Source: UBA11872 sp965198285
GTDB lineage: Bacteria; Chloroflexota; UBA11872
Reading direction: 5' to 3'
Assembly (NCBI GenBank): GCA_965198285.1
Contig: OZ240251.1
Coordinates: forward strand, 2,666,001 to 2,730,000
DNA: 64,000 nucleotides
Part shown: positions 53,158 to 63,071 of the stretch, in pieces
How the letters are laid out: each line of letters begins with the position of its first letter
How positions within the stretch are numbered: position 1 is the first letter of the stretch
The notes under the pieces: generated by a model
Databases searched by the model: none
What the model was told of the DNA's origin: nothing
Seen by the model: the letters and a program-made list of their open reading frames with translations, nothing else
Position numbers and translations under genes: made by a program

Positions 53158-54243
53158 ATGAGCGAGGCTTTTGACGTGCTGGTGGTCGGCGCCGGACCGG
53201 GCGGCACGCAGGCGGCGGTGAGCGCGGCGCACCAGATGCGGCACGTGCTGCTGCTGGACGCGAGCAAGGTGAGCCGCCGGCGGGGTCGGGCCTACTGGTC
53301 GAAGACGGTGAAGATCGAGGACGCGCCGGTGTTTGCCGGGATTACCGGGGTGCAGTTTGCGAAGGCCCTACAGGGATGGACTGAAGGCCAGCCGGAACGG
53401 ACGATCCGACGGGGCGGCCAGGAACGGATGGCCGGGATTCGGCGGGCCGACGGGTTCGCGCTGGACCTGGAGCGGTTGGACGACGGGCCGTTTCGGCTGA
53501 CGTACGCCAGGGAACAGCTATCCCGAGACGGGCAGGTTGGCGCGACCACGACGGCGCTGGGACGGACGGTGGTGGTGGCGAGCGGGTTCGAGGACGGGTG
53601 GCCAGACATTGAGATCAATGACACGGCGGACCGGATGTATCGGAAGTACCAGTTGGTGTATCGGTACGCCGGGAACAGCCGCGGGTGGCACCTGTGCATC
53701 CGTTGCGACGGGCACCTGCACGTGGACGAGTGCCTGGCCATTTTGGGGGTGGGCGACTACATCTTCGAAGTTGTGCAGGGGGCACAGGACTTCACGGATC
53801 GGATCACGGTGCTGACGAACGGGCGACCGCATGGGATGTCGCCGCGGGTGCTGGAGGCGCTGCGCGAGCGGGGGGCGGAACTGGAGGAAGGACGGATCGA
53901 GGCGCACATCGGGCAGGGTCTGAACCTGCTGGGATTCCGGATGGCCGATGGGCGGGAGTTGTTTTTCGACGGGTTTTTCGTTGATGAGGGCCTGAAGGCG
54001 AACGACGAGTTTCTGCGCCGGTTTGACGTGGCGCACGACGATGACGGGTTGCTGCGGTGTAGCGACGATCACGAGGTGCTGGACTCGTCCGGGGAGCCGA
54101 TTGCGGGGTTGTGGGCCGCTGGGGATATTGTGGCCGGGGAGCGGAATCTGATTGCCAGCGCGTTTGCGAGCGGGCAGGACGCGGGACTGGAAGCCTCGGA
54201 CAGTTTGCGGCGTTGGGCGGCGCCGGCGGCGCGCGGGGATTGA
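53158..54243 (+). CDS. Thioredoxin reductase-like FAD/NAD(P) oxidoreductase
   Basis: A 361-residue flavoprotein with GAGPGGTQAA at the N-terminus, a redox-active CIRC in HLCIRCDG near residue 180 (thioredoxin reductases have CxxC-D at this place), a second nucleotide-binding stretch at GVGDYIFEV, and GLWAAGDIVAGERN for FAD at the C-terminus. The GVGDYIFE segment replaces the usual GGGDSA, which may change NADPH use. No thioredoxin gene is adjacent. It follows a Gfo/Idh/MocA gene by 31 bp. It may be a thioredoxin-reductase-like disulfide oxidase rather than a true reductase. Confidence 0.8.
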   Translation: MSEAFDVLVVGAGPGGTQAAVSAAHQMRHVLLLDASKVSRRRGRAYWSKTVKIEDAPVFAGITGVQFAKALQGWTEGQPERTIRRGGQERMAGIRRADGFALDLERLDDGPFRLTYAREQLSRDGQVGATTTALGRTVVVASGFEDGWPDIEINDTADRMYRKYQLVYRYAGNSRGWHLCIRCDGHLHVDECLAILGVGDYIFEVVQGAQDFTDRITVLTNGRPHGMSPRVLEALRERGAELEEGRIEAHIGQGLNLLGFRMADGRELFFDGFFVDEGLKANDEFLRRFDVAHDDDGLLRCSDDHEVLDSSGEPIAGLWAAGDIVAGERNLIASAFASGQDAGLEASDSLRRWAAPAARGD

Positions 54244-54346
54244 GCGGCTTGCACACCCTCCTAGCGTGATGCAAACTACTTTGGTTTGCAAACCTACGAC
54301 CGCAGATTGAGGCTGACTTGGATCTGACCGCGATTGGACGTTGCCC

Positions 54347-55309
54347 GTGAGTAGCGCGAATAACAGTGCGCTCTTGCGCGCTGGTGGGGTGGTGCACCGG
54401 TACGGGGACCTTACGGCGGTGAATGACGTCACGCTGGAGGTGCGGCGGGGCGAGGTGTTTGGGTTGCTGGGGCCGAATGGGGCGGGCAAGTCGACGTTGA
54501 TCGGGATCCTGTGCGGCATGTTCAAGCCCACGGCCGGGCAGGTACAGCTGGGCGACGTGCGGATGACGCCGAGGTCGCGCGGCGCCAAGCGACGGATTGG
54601 CGTGGTGCCGCAGGACATTGCGCTGTACGAGAAGCTGAGCGGTCGTCAGAACCTGCTGTTCTTCGGACGAGTGTACGGCCTGGGCGGGCGACGGCTGCGC
54701 GAGCGGGTGGAGGCGGTGCTGGATATCGTGGGGCTGAGCGACCGCGGCGACGACCAGGCGGGGACCTACTCAGGCGGGATGCAGCGTCGGCTGAACCTGG
54801 CGGCGGGGCTGCTGCACGAGCCGGAGTTACTGATCCTGGACGAGCCGACCGTGGGGGTTGACCCACAGAGCCGCAATCACATCTTCGACAACGTGGAGCA
54901 GCTGAACCGCGACGCGGGGGTCACGATCGTCTACACGACGCACTACATGGAAGAGGCCGAGCGGCTGTGCGACCGGGTGGCGATCATCGACCACGGCAAG
55001 ATCGTGGCGCTGGATTCGCCGCGCGCGTTGATCGAGGCGCTGGGCGGCGGGGTGATTCAGATCGGGATCGATCCGGCGCAGCGGGAGCGGGTGACGGAGA
55101 GCCTGGGGTCGCTGGAAACGGTGCAAGCCGTGGGACCAGGGCCGGACGAGCGGTCGCTGAACATCGAGGCGGCCAGCGCCCGGCACGCGCTGGTGGACGT
55201 GATGCAGGCGATGAACGCGGCAGCGCTGGAAGTGGAGACCGTGCGAATCCTGGAGCCGAACCTGGAGAGCGTGTTCCTGCGCTTTACGGGTAGAAGCCTG
55301 AGGGACTGA
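54347..55309 (+). CDS. ABC exporter ATP-binding protein (DrrA/NodI-like)
   Basis: A 320-residue ABC ATPase with Walker A GPNGAGKST, signature YSGGMQRRL, Walker B LLILDEPTVGVDP and a C-terminal extension typical of ABC-2 drug or lipid exporters. GTG 54347 is the likely start, TTG 54341 an alternative. The permease gene follows after 3 bp, so the two form one transcription unit. It energises export of an unidentified hydrophobic substrate. Confidence 0.9.
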   Translation: MSSANNSALLRAGGVVHRYGDLTAVNDVTLEVRRGEVFGLLGPNGAGKSTLIGILCGMFKPTAGQVQLGDVRMTPRSRGAKRRIGVVPQDIALYEKLSGRQNLLFFGRVYGLGGRRLRERVEAVLDIVGLSDRGDDQAGTYSGGMQRRLNLAAGLLHEPELLILDEPTVGVDPQSRNHIFDNVEQLNRDAGVTIVYTTHYMEEAERLCDRVAIIDHGKIVALDSPRALIEALGGGVIQIGIDPAQRERVTESLGSLETVQAVGPGPDERSLNIEAASARHALVDVMQAMNAAALEVETVRILEPNLESVFLRFTGRSLRD

Positions 55310-55312
55310 GCG

Positions 55313-56581
55313 ATGCGGGTGACGCTGGCGTTCACGATCAAGGAGTTTCTGCTGCTGCTGCGGGATCCGGGCGGCCTGTTCGTGCTCTTCATGATGCCGG
55401 TGATGTTCATGGTGGTCTTCAGCCTTGCGCTGGGCGGGCTGTTCGAGGAAGGGGCCGCGCGGGGATCCGCGAGGGCGCTGGAAGTGCCGGTGGCGTCGGC
55501 CGGCGCGGGCGAGGTTGCCGAGCAGGTGATCGAGCAGCTGGATTCGACGCAGGGACTGGCCATGGTGCGGGAGCAGGACGGGCAGCCGCTGACGGCGGAC
55601 CAAGTCGCTCAGCTGGTGGCGGACGGCGAGTACCCGGTGGGGGTGGTGTTTCCCGAGGGCTTGACGGCACTGCTGGCAGATCCGCGCATCCTCAGGGGCG
55701 AGCCGGTTCAGCCGCTGGAGGTGGACGTCATCGTCGATCCGGCGACGACGGCACAGGTGACGGGTCCGCTGGAAGGGGCGCTAAACGCCGTGCTGCAGCA
55801 GGTGGTCGGTCAGAGGCTGGGCGAGGCTGGGGCCACCGCCTGGTTTGAGGAGGTGTCGGCCGGATTGCCGCCCGAGCTTCGCGAGCAACTGGCAGCCTCG
55901 ATGCAGGGCGAGGGCGGCGGCGAGGGCGACCGCGCGTTGCCGGTCACCACGCGGCGGCGGGTTCCGCCGGGGGTGGAGCGCGAGCAGTTCCCGGACCAAT
56001 TCCAGCAGAACTCGGCCGCGTACACCGTGATGGGCGTGTTCTTCATTGCCACGGTGATGATCGAGTCTATCTTCCGGGAGCGACGGAGCGGGGCGATGCG
56101 ACGGCTGAGGGCGGCGCCGGTGGGTCGGGCGCCGATCGTGATCAGCAAGCTGGCGCCGTTCTACGTGGTGAACCTGATCCAGATCGTGATCATGTTTGCG
56201 ATCGCACGGCTGGCGTTTGGACTAGACCTGGGGTTCGTGCCGGCCCTGGTGGTGGTGTCGGCGGCGCTGGCGCTGGTGGCCACGGGGCTGGGCATCGCGC
56301 TGGCGGGCGTCGCGCGCTCGGAGACGCAGGGCGCGGGCCTGGCGGTGATCGTGGTGCTGACGACGTCGGCGCTGGGCGGGGTGATGGTGCCGCGCTTCAT
56401 CATGCCGGAGGCGATGCAGCAGATCGGCAATATCACACCGCAGGCCTGGGCGATCCAGGGCTACCAGGACGTGCTGGTGCGCGGTCAGGGCCTGGGCGGC
56501 GTCTGGCTGGAAGCGGGCGTGCTGCTGATCTTTGCGGTGGTGTTTACAGCAATCGGGGTTTGGCGGTTCCGGTTCGACTGA
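55313..56581 (+). CDS. ABC-2 type permease
   Basis: A 422-residue membrane protein. One transmembrane segment near residue 20-40 (LFVLFMMPVMFMVVFSLAL) is followed by an about 200-residue extracytoplasmic region and then five further membrane segments, the layout of ABC-2 exporters such as DrrB/YhhJ. EAMQQIGNITPQAW is a family landmark. It begins 3 bp after the ATPase gene. The IS5-type element is inserted 56 bp after its stop. Confidence 0.9.
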   Translation: MRVTLAFTIKEFLLLLRDPGGLFVLFMMPVMFMVVFSLALGGLFEEGAARGSARALEVPVASAGAGEVAEQVIEQLDSTQGLAMVREQDGQPLTADQVAQLVADGEYPVGVVFPEGLTALLADPRILRGEPVQPLEVDVIVDPATTAQVTGPLEGALNAVLQQVVGQRLGEAGATAWFEEVSAGLPPELREQLAASMQGEGGGEGDRALPVTTRRRVPPGVEREQFPDQFQQNSAAYTVMGVFFIATVMIESIFRERRSGAMRRLRAAPVGRAPIVISKLAPFYVVNLIQIVIMFAIARLAFGLDLGFVPALVVVSAALALVATGLGIALAGVARSETQGAGLAVIVVLTTSALGGVMVPRFIMPEAMQQIGNITPQAWAIQGYQDVLVRGQGLGGVWLEAGVLLIFAVVFTAIGVWRFRFD

Positions 56582-56637
56582 GGCGTCCGGGATGCAGGGA
56601 CGTCGCTGACGGGGTAAATCACCGCCACGTTCCTTAG

Positions 56638-57812
56638 GAAACCTCTGAACAACCGGGGTGCCAGAGCGCCGGGGCAGCAGCAGGGTGCCTTGGGGCGTCG
56701 GGGTGACGGCGTTTCGGGACCGCAGCGCCCCGTTAGCGGCGGTGCAGGCCGCGGGCGCCCCCGCGCGGGGCGCAACTCGCCCGCTTACGCTGGCGCGGCG
56801 CGCGCCGCCAGCAGCAGATTGGCGAACCCCAACAGCAGGCACAGCCGGGTCCGGTTCTTGGCCAACCCCCGATACCGCACCTTGGCGTAGCCGAAGTGGC
56901 GTTTCACATACAGAAACGGATGCTCCACCTTGGCCCGGATCGAGGCCTTGCGCTGCTCCGCCTGAGCGGCGGCGCTGCCGGGCGCCAAGCGCCGCCGCTG
57001 CCCTGGGCGCAGCGCCACCTGCCAGTCCACCCGCCGGCCCCGGTGCTCCGGGCGCCGGGCCACGCCCTGATACCCCGCGTCGCCCCACACGCGCGTCTCG
57101 GCGCCGTGCAGGAGCCGCGGCACTTGCGTGATGTCGGCCACGTTGGCCGCCGTCGTCGCGACGCTATGCACCAGCCCCGTGACCGCGTCCACCCCGATGT
57201 GCGCCTTCATCCCGAAGTACCACTGGTTGCCCTTCTTGACCTGATGCATCTCGGGGTCGCGCGCCTGGGCGCGGTTCTTCGTCGACGCCGGCGCGTCGAG
57301 GATGGTCGCGTCCACGATCGTGCCTTCCCGCAGCCGCAGGCCCTGCGCCGCCAGATGCCGAGTGATCTCGGCCAGCAGCACCTCCCCCAATGCATGGCGT
57401 TCCAGCAGGTGCCGGAAGTGCAGGATGGTCGTCTCATCGGGGCGCGGGCCCCGTGCGGTGAGGCCCACGAAGCGCTGCACGGCCACGCTGTCGTAGAGCG
57501 CGTCTTCCATGGCCGGGTCGCTGAGGTTGTAGAACAGTTGCACGCAGTGAGTCCGCAGCATCATGGCTAGCGGATAGGGGGGCCGTCCGCGCGTCCCGGT
57601 CGGGTAGACCGGCCGGATGCGCGCTTCGAGCCACGCCCACGGCATCAGCGCGTCCATGCGCTGCAGAAAGCGCCCCCGCCGCGTCTGGCGCGGCTGTCCG
57701 TCGTACTCCACGTCGGCAAATGAGCGTTGCGGCAGCATCATGGCCCTCAGCGGCTGTCCGTCGCTCGTGAGCATAGGCCCTGCCGCAACCACCGGGCTTA
57801 TTCAGAGGATTC
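56638..57812 (-). mobile_element. IS5-type insertion sequence, complete, with TTAG target duplication
   Basis: The element spans 1175 bp and is flanked on both sides by TTAG (56634-56637 and 57813-57816), the YTAR duplication typical of IS5 relatives. Imperfect inverted ends read inward as gaaacctctgaacaaccgg and gaatcctctgaataagcccgg. It contains one transposase gene on the minus strand. The intact ends and duplication suggest a fairly recent insertion, just after the ABC-2 permease gene. Confidence 0.85.
56785..57741 (-). CDS. IS5 family transposase
   Basis: A DDE transposase of about 318 residues, starting at ATG 57741 (MMLPQRSFADVEYDG). GRPPYPLAMMLRTHCVQ is the N-terminal landmark of IS5 transposases; DDE residues are likely in VDATILDAP, VWGDAGYQG and the Glu of IRAKVEHPF. 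No internal stop is seen, so it may be active. The longer frame to 57792 runs close to the element end and is less likely. Confidence 0.9.
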   Translation of the reverse strand: MMLPQRSFADVEYDGQPRQTRRGRFLQRMDALMPWAWLEARIRPVYPTGTRGRPPYPLAMMLRTHCVQLFYNLSDPAMEDALYDSVAVQRFVGLTARGPRPDETTILHFRHLLERHALGEVLLAEITRHLAAQGLRLREGTIVDATILDAPASTKNRAQARDPEMHQVKKGNQWYFGMKAHIGVDAVTGLVHSVATTAANVADITQVPRLLHGAETRVWGDAGYQGVARRPEHRGRRVDWQVALRPGQRRRLAPGSAAAQAEQRKASIRAKVEHPFLYVKRHFGYAKVRYRGLAKNRTRLCLLLGFANLLLAARAAPA

Positions 57813-57971
57813 TTAGCTTTCGGGCTGCCGGGAATCGTGGCCAGCGGTCAACGGAAAAGGCGTCGCGCGGCGCCGGGCACGCCTCGCCGCACGTTCATCC
57901 GCACGTCGCGCGGGCATCAGCTGCGACGGCAATGCATACGCAACTGGTGACCTAGAGTCCCTACTTGGGTC

Positions 57972-59924
57972 GTGACGACCGTGGAATCAAGCCCGACCGA
58001 CCCAGCCGTGCAGTATCGTTCTGGGTTGGAGTTCCAATTGATGGGTCACTGCCGACGGCGTCTTCGGCCCCGCAGCTTCCAGCAGCTGAAGGGCCACCTA
58101 CCACCCGTCATCACCGGGAGCATCACCATCCTGGGGATGATGCCCCGGGTGAACCGCCGGACGACGGCCGCCCTGGCAGTCTGCGTCCTCCTCAGCGCGG
58201 CGCTGCCACTGGCCTTTACGGTGGCCACCGGGCTACTCGTGGGGTCCATCCCGGACGCCGTGCGAGACGGCCCAGACTCCGCAGCAAGTCAGCGGTCGGT
58301 GACGCTGCTGCTGATCGCTGGAAGCGTGTTCTTGGTCACGCGGTTGGTCCGCGCCATTCAGCGAACGGCGGCCCTGGCCCTCCGGCTCGACTTCAACCAG
58401 TACATCCAGGCGCGAATCGCCCGCGCCGTCACGGCGCCGAGCGGGATCGCACACCTCGAGGATCCCGAAGTAGCCGACCAGATACGTACCGCGCAGGGCG
58501 TCTGGGACTCCTATTACCATCCCGGGGCCGCGGTCACCGGGCTTGCCGGGGTGATTCCGGCCTGGCTACGCGGCCTCGGCGCAATCGTGATCCTGGCTAC
58601 GTTCCAGTGGTGGCTGGCGCTGATCGTGCTCATGGGGCGACTTGCGATCTGGCATCGGTTGCAGCGCGCGCATCACGAGGCGACCAAGATGGCGGTCGGC
58701 CAATCCGACGTCCTGCGACGCGCCGAGTACTTTCGCGACCTGGCACTCACGCCTGACGCGGCGAAGGAGTTGCGGGTGTGGGGCTTGCTGCCCTGGCTGC
58801 TGGCGCGCTTTGATAGCGAGTGGCAGCGGGCAATGGCCAGGGTCTGGCAAGAACGCCGCCGCAACCGCCTGCCGATGACCTTGACCTTTCTAGGCATGGC
58901 CGGCGTGGAGCTCGTCGCGTTAGCGCTCATTGGTTGGGCCGGAGTGCGTGGAGACATCGGCCTGGGCGCTGTTGCTGTCTTCGCCGGGGCCGTGTTGGCG
59001 AGCACAGCACTGGGCGGAACCGGCCACTCGCTCTTTGAGATTGTGCAAGGCACGTCGTCGCTCCCCGCGTTCCGGAAGCTCGAGGAGCGAGCAGCTCGAT
59101 CTCGTGAATTGCGTCGCGGGCACGCGCTTCCCCGCGACTCGCCGCAACAGCACGTTCAATTCAGCGGCGTCAAGTTCCGCTACCCCGGACAGGATTTCGA
59201 TGTCCTCGACGGACTGAATCTGTCGATCCCGGCCGGACAGTCGCTGGCAATTGTCGGCGCCAATGGCGCAGGCAAGACCACGTTAGTCAAACTCCTATGC
59301 CGAATGTATGACCCGTTGCAGGGTCAGATCCTCGTCGACAGTTACGACCTTCGTGATATGGATGCCCGCTCATGGCACGAGCGCATCGCCGTCATATTTC
59401 AGGACTTCACGCGGTTCCACGTCACCGCGCACGACAATGTCGGCTACGGCGCGCGAGCGGTGGCGAACCAGCATGCGCGGCTGCGGGCAGCGGCGGCGAA
59501 AGCCGGGGCACTCGAGCTGATCGAGTCATTACCCCAAGGCTGGCAGACGGTGCTTTCGCGGGAGTACACCGGCGGCATGGAGCTATCCGGTGGCCAGTGG
59601 CAGCGCATCGCGCTGGCGCGGGCGTTGATGGCCGTTGAGGGCGGCGCCCGACTGCTCATCCTGGACGAGCCGACAGCCAATCTGGATGTACGTGCCGAGG
59701 CCGCGCTGTACGAACGGTTCCTCGAGATTACCGCGGGGCTAACCACCATCCTGATCTCGCACCGCTTTTCGGCAGTCCGGCAGGCTGATCGCATCGTGGT
59801 GCTGGCCGATGGACGGATCGTGGAACAAGGCGCCCATGAAGAACTCGTGTCGCTGGGCGGTCAGTACGCCCACGCCTATGAGCTTCAGGCGAGCCGATTC
59901 CGCGCGAATGGCGGGCTGGAGTGA
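57972..59924 (+). CDS. ABC exporter half-transporter, first subunit
   Basis: A 650-residue fusion of a membrane domain and an ABC ATPase. About six hydrophobic segments lie between residues 70 and 360; the ATPase has Walker A GANGAGKTTLV, signature ELSGGQWQRIALARAL, Walker B LLILDEPTANLD and the switch His in LISHRFSAV. GTG 57972 gives about 55 extra N-terminal residues; ATG 58137 is an alternative. It overlaps the next gene by 4 bp. Together they form a heterodimeric exporter of the MsbA/peptide-exporter class. Substrate unknown. Confidence 0.87.
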   Translation: MTTVESSPTDPAVQYRSGLEFQLMGHCRRRLRPRSFQQLKGHLPPVITGSITILGMMPRVNRRTTAALAVCVLLSAALPLAFTVATGLLVGSIPDAVRDGPDSAASQRSVTLLLIAGSVFLVTRLVRAIQRTAALALRLDFNQYIQARIARAVTAPSGIAHLEDPEVADQIRTAQGVWDSYYHPGAAVTGLAGVIPAWLRGLGAIVILATFQWWLALIVLMGRLAIWHRLQRAHHEATKMAVGQSDVLRRAEYFRDLALTPDAAKELRVWGLLPWLLARFDSEWQRAMARVWQERRRNRLPMTLTFLGMAGVELVALALIGWAGVRGDIGLGAVAVFAGAVLASTALGGTGHSLFEIVQGTSSLPAFRKLEERAARSRELRRGHALPRDSPQQHVQFSGVKFRYPGQDFDVLDGLNLSIPAGQSLAIVGANGAGKTTLVKLLCRMYDPLQGQILVDSYDLRDMDARSWHERIAVIFQDFTRFHVTAHDNVGYGARAVANQHARLRAAAAKAGALELIESLPQGWQTVLSREYTGGMELSGGQWQRIALARALMAVEGGARLLILDEPTANLDVRAEAALYERFLEITAGLTTILISHRFSAVRQADRIVVLADGRIVEQGAHEELVSLGGQYAHAYELQASRFRANGGLE

Positions 59925-61705
59925 GCCAAGGGTTTCGCGGGTTTCGCGTGCTGCTCACCTTCGGCTTTCGGGCGGCGCCCTGGCAGATCGTTCTTCTTTT
60001 CTGCCTGGGGCTATTGAGCGTCCTGGCAAGTCTGGGGACAGCCTGGGGGCTGAAGCTCCTCGCCGAGGGCGTGATCGGCAAGCAGCTCGGCATGGTGGTG
60101 CTCGCCGCTCTTGCGGTCGCAGGCCTGCAGGTCGTTGGGGCTCTTGTGGGGCAGCACCGGCTCAACCTCGGGCAGATGGTGACCGAACGAACCAGCGCCT
60201 TCGTTGACCGGCAACTCATGCGCCTCAGCGCGGGAATCTCCACCCTGGCGCACCACGAGCGTCCGGACTACCTGCGCGAAATGGATCTGCTGCGAGAGCA
60301 CCGCAGCCGATTCGGGGAAATGGCGAGTGAGACCCTGTACGCCGTCCAGGAGGTCTTGCACCTCGCAGGAACGGCTGCTTTGCTTGCCACGCTGGATCCG
60401 CGCCTGTTGCTGCTGCCACTCTTCGCCGTCGGATCGATCTTGGCCGACCGGCGGGCGTGGCAACGCTACCTGGCAGCCCTCAACGCGTCAGCGGAACTGC
60501 GCCGCCGGAAGATGCACTTCTTCGGCCTTGCAACCTCGCCGGCAGCCGGCAAGGAGTTGCGGGTCTTCGATCTGGGGACGGAGATGGTGGCCCGGCACGG
60601 CGCCGACGGGGCCGAGCAACTCCGCATCCAGACTCGCCCGCTTTGGAACGGCTTGATCCTCCAGGCTCTCGCGGCGGCGCTGCTGGCGGTCGGTTACGGC
60701 GGCGCCATTGCCCTTGTCCTGGCCAGGGCCCTGCAAGGTCAGGTGACACCAGGCGATGTCTTGCTGGCGATTACCTTGGCTGCCCAGATGCAGGATCTCG
60801 TTGGCGAGCTGGTGAGTTCGGGCAATTCGTGGCTGCGCGTTGTGAGAGAGGCCTCGCGCTATCTCTGGCTGGTGGACTACGCGAAGCAAGTCGACCGCGA
60901 GCCCGCAACTCGGACAACGGTACCCAGCGCTCTCAGGCTCGGAATCGAGTTCGATAACGTGTCTTTCAGCTACCCCGGCACCGATGCTGCGGTGCTTCAA
61001 GACATCAGCCTGGAACTGCAGGCCGGCCGAGTCGTGGCCCTGGTGGGGGAGAACGGAGCCGGCAAGACCACGCTGGCCAAGTTGCTATCTCGCTTCTACG
61101 AACCCACGGCGGGTCGAATCAATGTGGACGGCGTCGACCTAAAGGAGTTTGAGGTCGAGGCGTGGCGGTCCAACCTGAGCGCTGGCTTCCAAGATTATTG
61201 CCAGTTCGAGTTCCTGGTGCGGGAAACGGTGGGCGTGGGCGATGTGGCAGGGATCGAGGATTCTCAGGCGGTACACGAAGCTCTCGCCAAAGCCGATGCG
61301 CGGGATATCCCCGACTCGCTTCCGCGTGGCCTGGAGACCCAGTTGGGGCGGGTTTGGAAGGAAGGGGTAGAACTCTCGGGCGGACAGTGGCAGAAGCTGG
61401 CGCTGGGGCGTGCGTTCATGCGCACAGATCCGCTCTTGGTGATCCTGGACGAGCCCACGGCAGCGCTCGATGCGCAGACCGAGCATGGCGTATTTGAACG
61501 TATCGCAGCAGCGTCTCGCCGTGGTCAACTAACCGGAACCGTGACGCTGCTGATCTCGCACCGATTTTCGACCGTCCGAATGGCCGACCACATCATTGTC
61601 CTCCACCAGGGTCGCATCGTGGAGCAAGGGAGTCACGACGATCTGATGCAAGAGCACGGCCTCTACGCCGAGCTGTACGAGTTGCAGGCCCGTCACTATC
61701 AGTAG
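59921..61705 (+). CDS. ABC exporter half-transporter, second subunit
   Basis: A 594-residue partner of the preceding protein, starting at GTG 59921 inside its stop region. The membrane domain covers about residues 15-300; the ATPase shows Walker A GENGAGKTTLA, signature ELSGGQWQKLALGRAF, Walker B LVILDEPTAALD and LISHRFSTV. Both halves of the pair keep full catalytic motifs by eye, including the glutamate after Walker B, so neither site is obviously degenerate. Confidence 0.88.
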   Translation: MSQGFRGFRVLLTFGFRAAPWQIVLLFCLGLLSVLASLGTAWGLKLLAEGVIGKQLGMVVLAALAVAGLQVVGALVGQHRLNLGQMVTERTSAFVDRQLMRLSAGISTLAHHERPDYLREMDLLREHRSRFGEMASETLYAVQEVLHLAGTAALLATLDPRLLLLPLFAVGSILADRRAWQRYLAALNASAELRRRKMHFFGLATSPAAGKELRVFDLGTEMVARHGADGAEQLRIQTRPLWNGLILQALAAALLAVGYGGAIALVLARALQGQVTPGDVLLAITLAAQMQDLVGELVSSGNSWLRVVREASRYLWLVDYAKQVDREPATRTTVPSALRLGIEFDNVSFSYPGTDAAVLQDISLELQAGRVVALVGENGAGKTTLAKLLSRFYEPTAGRINVDGVDLKEFEVEAWRSNLSAGFQDYCQFEFLVRETVGVGDVAGIEDSQAVHEALAKADARDIPDSLPRGLETQLGRVWKEGVELSGGQWQKLALGRAFMRTDPLLVILDEPTAALDAQTEHGVFERIAAASRRGQLTGTVTLLISHRFSTVRMADHIIVLHQGRIVEQGSHDDLMQEHGLYAELYELQARHYQ

Positions 61706-61817
61706 GCGGGGGCGTCGGCATCCGAGCGAGTTCCGTAGTCGCGGTTCCGGTTCGACTGCGGCCGGCGAGTCAGTGGTGCGGTAGGCGTGGGCGGCGTGGG
61801 TCTCGGGTGGCCGGCGT

Positions 61818-62690
61818 TCAGAAGTTGACGATGACCATGCCGGCGAGGGCGGCGGTGACGCCGAGCCAGACGATGGGGCCGTGGCGCTCCTTCCAAACGA
61901 GAACGCCGGCGGCGGTGGTCAAAAGGACCGAGGCCGAGGTTTGGATGGGGAAGGCGATGGTGCCGGGGATGACCTCGAGCGCGGCCACCAGGAAGGCGAG
62001 CTGGATGACGTTGCAGAGGCCCATGGCGGCACCGGTGGCCAGCGGACCCGGCGTGGCCAGGCTGCGGCGCAGCGGGGGCGTGCTGGCCTGGAAGCGGCCG
62101 CGGATGGCGAAGATTGCGAGCGCGACGGGGACTGAGATCAGGAAGGCGGCCATGAGGAAGGCTGGCGCCCGATCGGGCGTGGAGAGTTCGTTGAAGGCCT
62201 TGGAGGCGGTGTGGCCGGCACCGGTGAAGAGCATCATGAACGCGACCAGCGGCCAGTACCAGCGGGACCGCGGACCGCGCACGGCCGACCTGGGGCCGAC
62301 GAGCAGCGGGATGGAGATCAGCATGAGCAGGAGGCCGCCGATGGCAGGGCCGGTGGGTCGTTCGCCGAAGAAGACGATGGCAGCCAGGGTGGGAACGACG
62401 ACGGACAGGCGCAGGAATATGAACGTGATGCCGACGCCGGAGCGCACGAGCAGCAGGTAGACGCCGATCATGGTCCCGGCGTACTGGATGCCCTGGACGG
62501 CGCCCAAGATGAGGGTGGGGGCGTCGAAGTCCAAGGGGCCGCGCAGGGCCGCCCAGACCGAGGCGAGCAGGGCAGCCAGCGAGTAGTTGATGGCGGCTAC
62601 GAGGAAATAGTCGTAGCGCCGGAACTGGGCCACGCGCGTGCTGAGCGCGAAGCCGACGTTGAAGACGACGTGGAGTGCGAGGAAGGCCAT
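61818..62690 (-). CDS. EamA/DMT family transporter
   Basis: A 290-residue protein with ten hydrophobic segments in two halves, the layout of drug/metabolite transporters (EamA repeats). SGVGITFIFLRLSVVVPTLAAI is the end of the first repeat (here cut short) and VWKERHGPIVWLGV near the end of the second contains the usual WKER motif. The start ATG 62690 is used. Substrate unknown. It converges on the ABC exporter pair. Confidence 0.85.
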   Translation of the reverse strand: MAFLALHVVFNVGFALSTRVAQFRRYDYFLVAAINYSLAALLASVWAALRGPLDFDAPTLILGAVQGIQYAGTMIGVYLLLVRSGVGITFIFLRLSVVVPTLAAIVFFGERPTGPAIGGLLLMLISIPLLVGPRSAVRGPRSRWYWPLVAFMMLFTGAGHTASKAFNELSTPDRAPAFLMAAFLISVPVALAIFAIRGRFQASTPPLRRSLATPGPLATGAAMGLCNVIQLAFLVAALEVIPGTIAFPIQTSASVLLTTAAGVLVWKERHGPIVWLGVTAALAGMVIVNF

Positions 62691-63071
62691 GCCAAGGGCG
62701 CATGATCAGGGGGTGGGGCGGGACTGGCAATTGGATAGAGGCGGGGTCGTCAGGGCGCCGTGGTGCGGTGGGCCCGGACAGACTTGGGTTCATGTCCAGC
62801 ATCGAGTCCGGATATCAGGTACCCCGTACCAAGTCCGGGGCGGGCTCTCCGCAAGCGTTAAGGGGGTTGAGGCGTCCAGCCGGGACGTGCGTGAGGCGGG
62901 ACCGGCCGAGCCCGGGATTCCCCAGGATTACTGCGAACAACCGGAACGCGACGCTTCGGAGCTCAGAAAGGTGCCCCGTCGGGTCGGGCTGAAGGCCCCG
63001 GGGATGCGGGGCACGCACCCGCGACGATACCGGCCTCGGGAGTGGACGGGTTCGCCGCGGGCGGGGTGGGA
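62691..63071. other. Intergenic stretch
   Basis: About 380 bp between two minus-strand genes with no supported gene. A short accaagtccggggc sequence near 62827 resembles a fragment at 45763. Otherwise nothing stands out. Confidence 0.5.
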
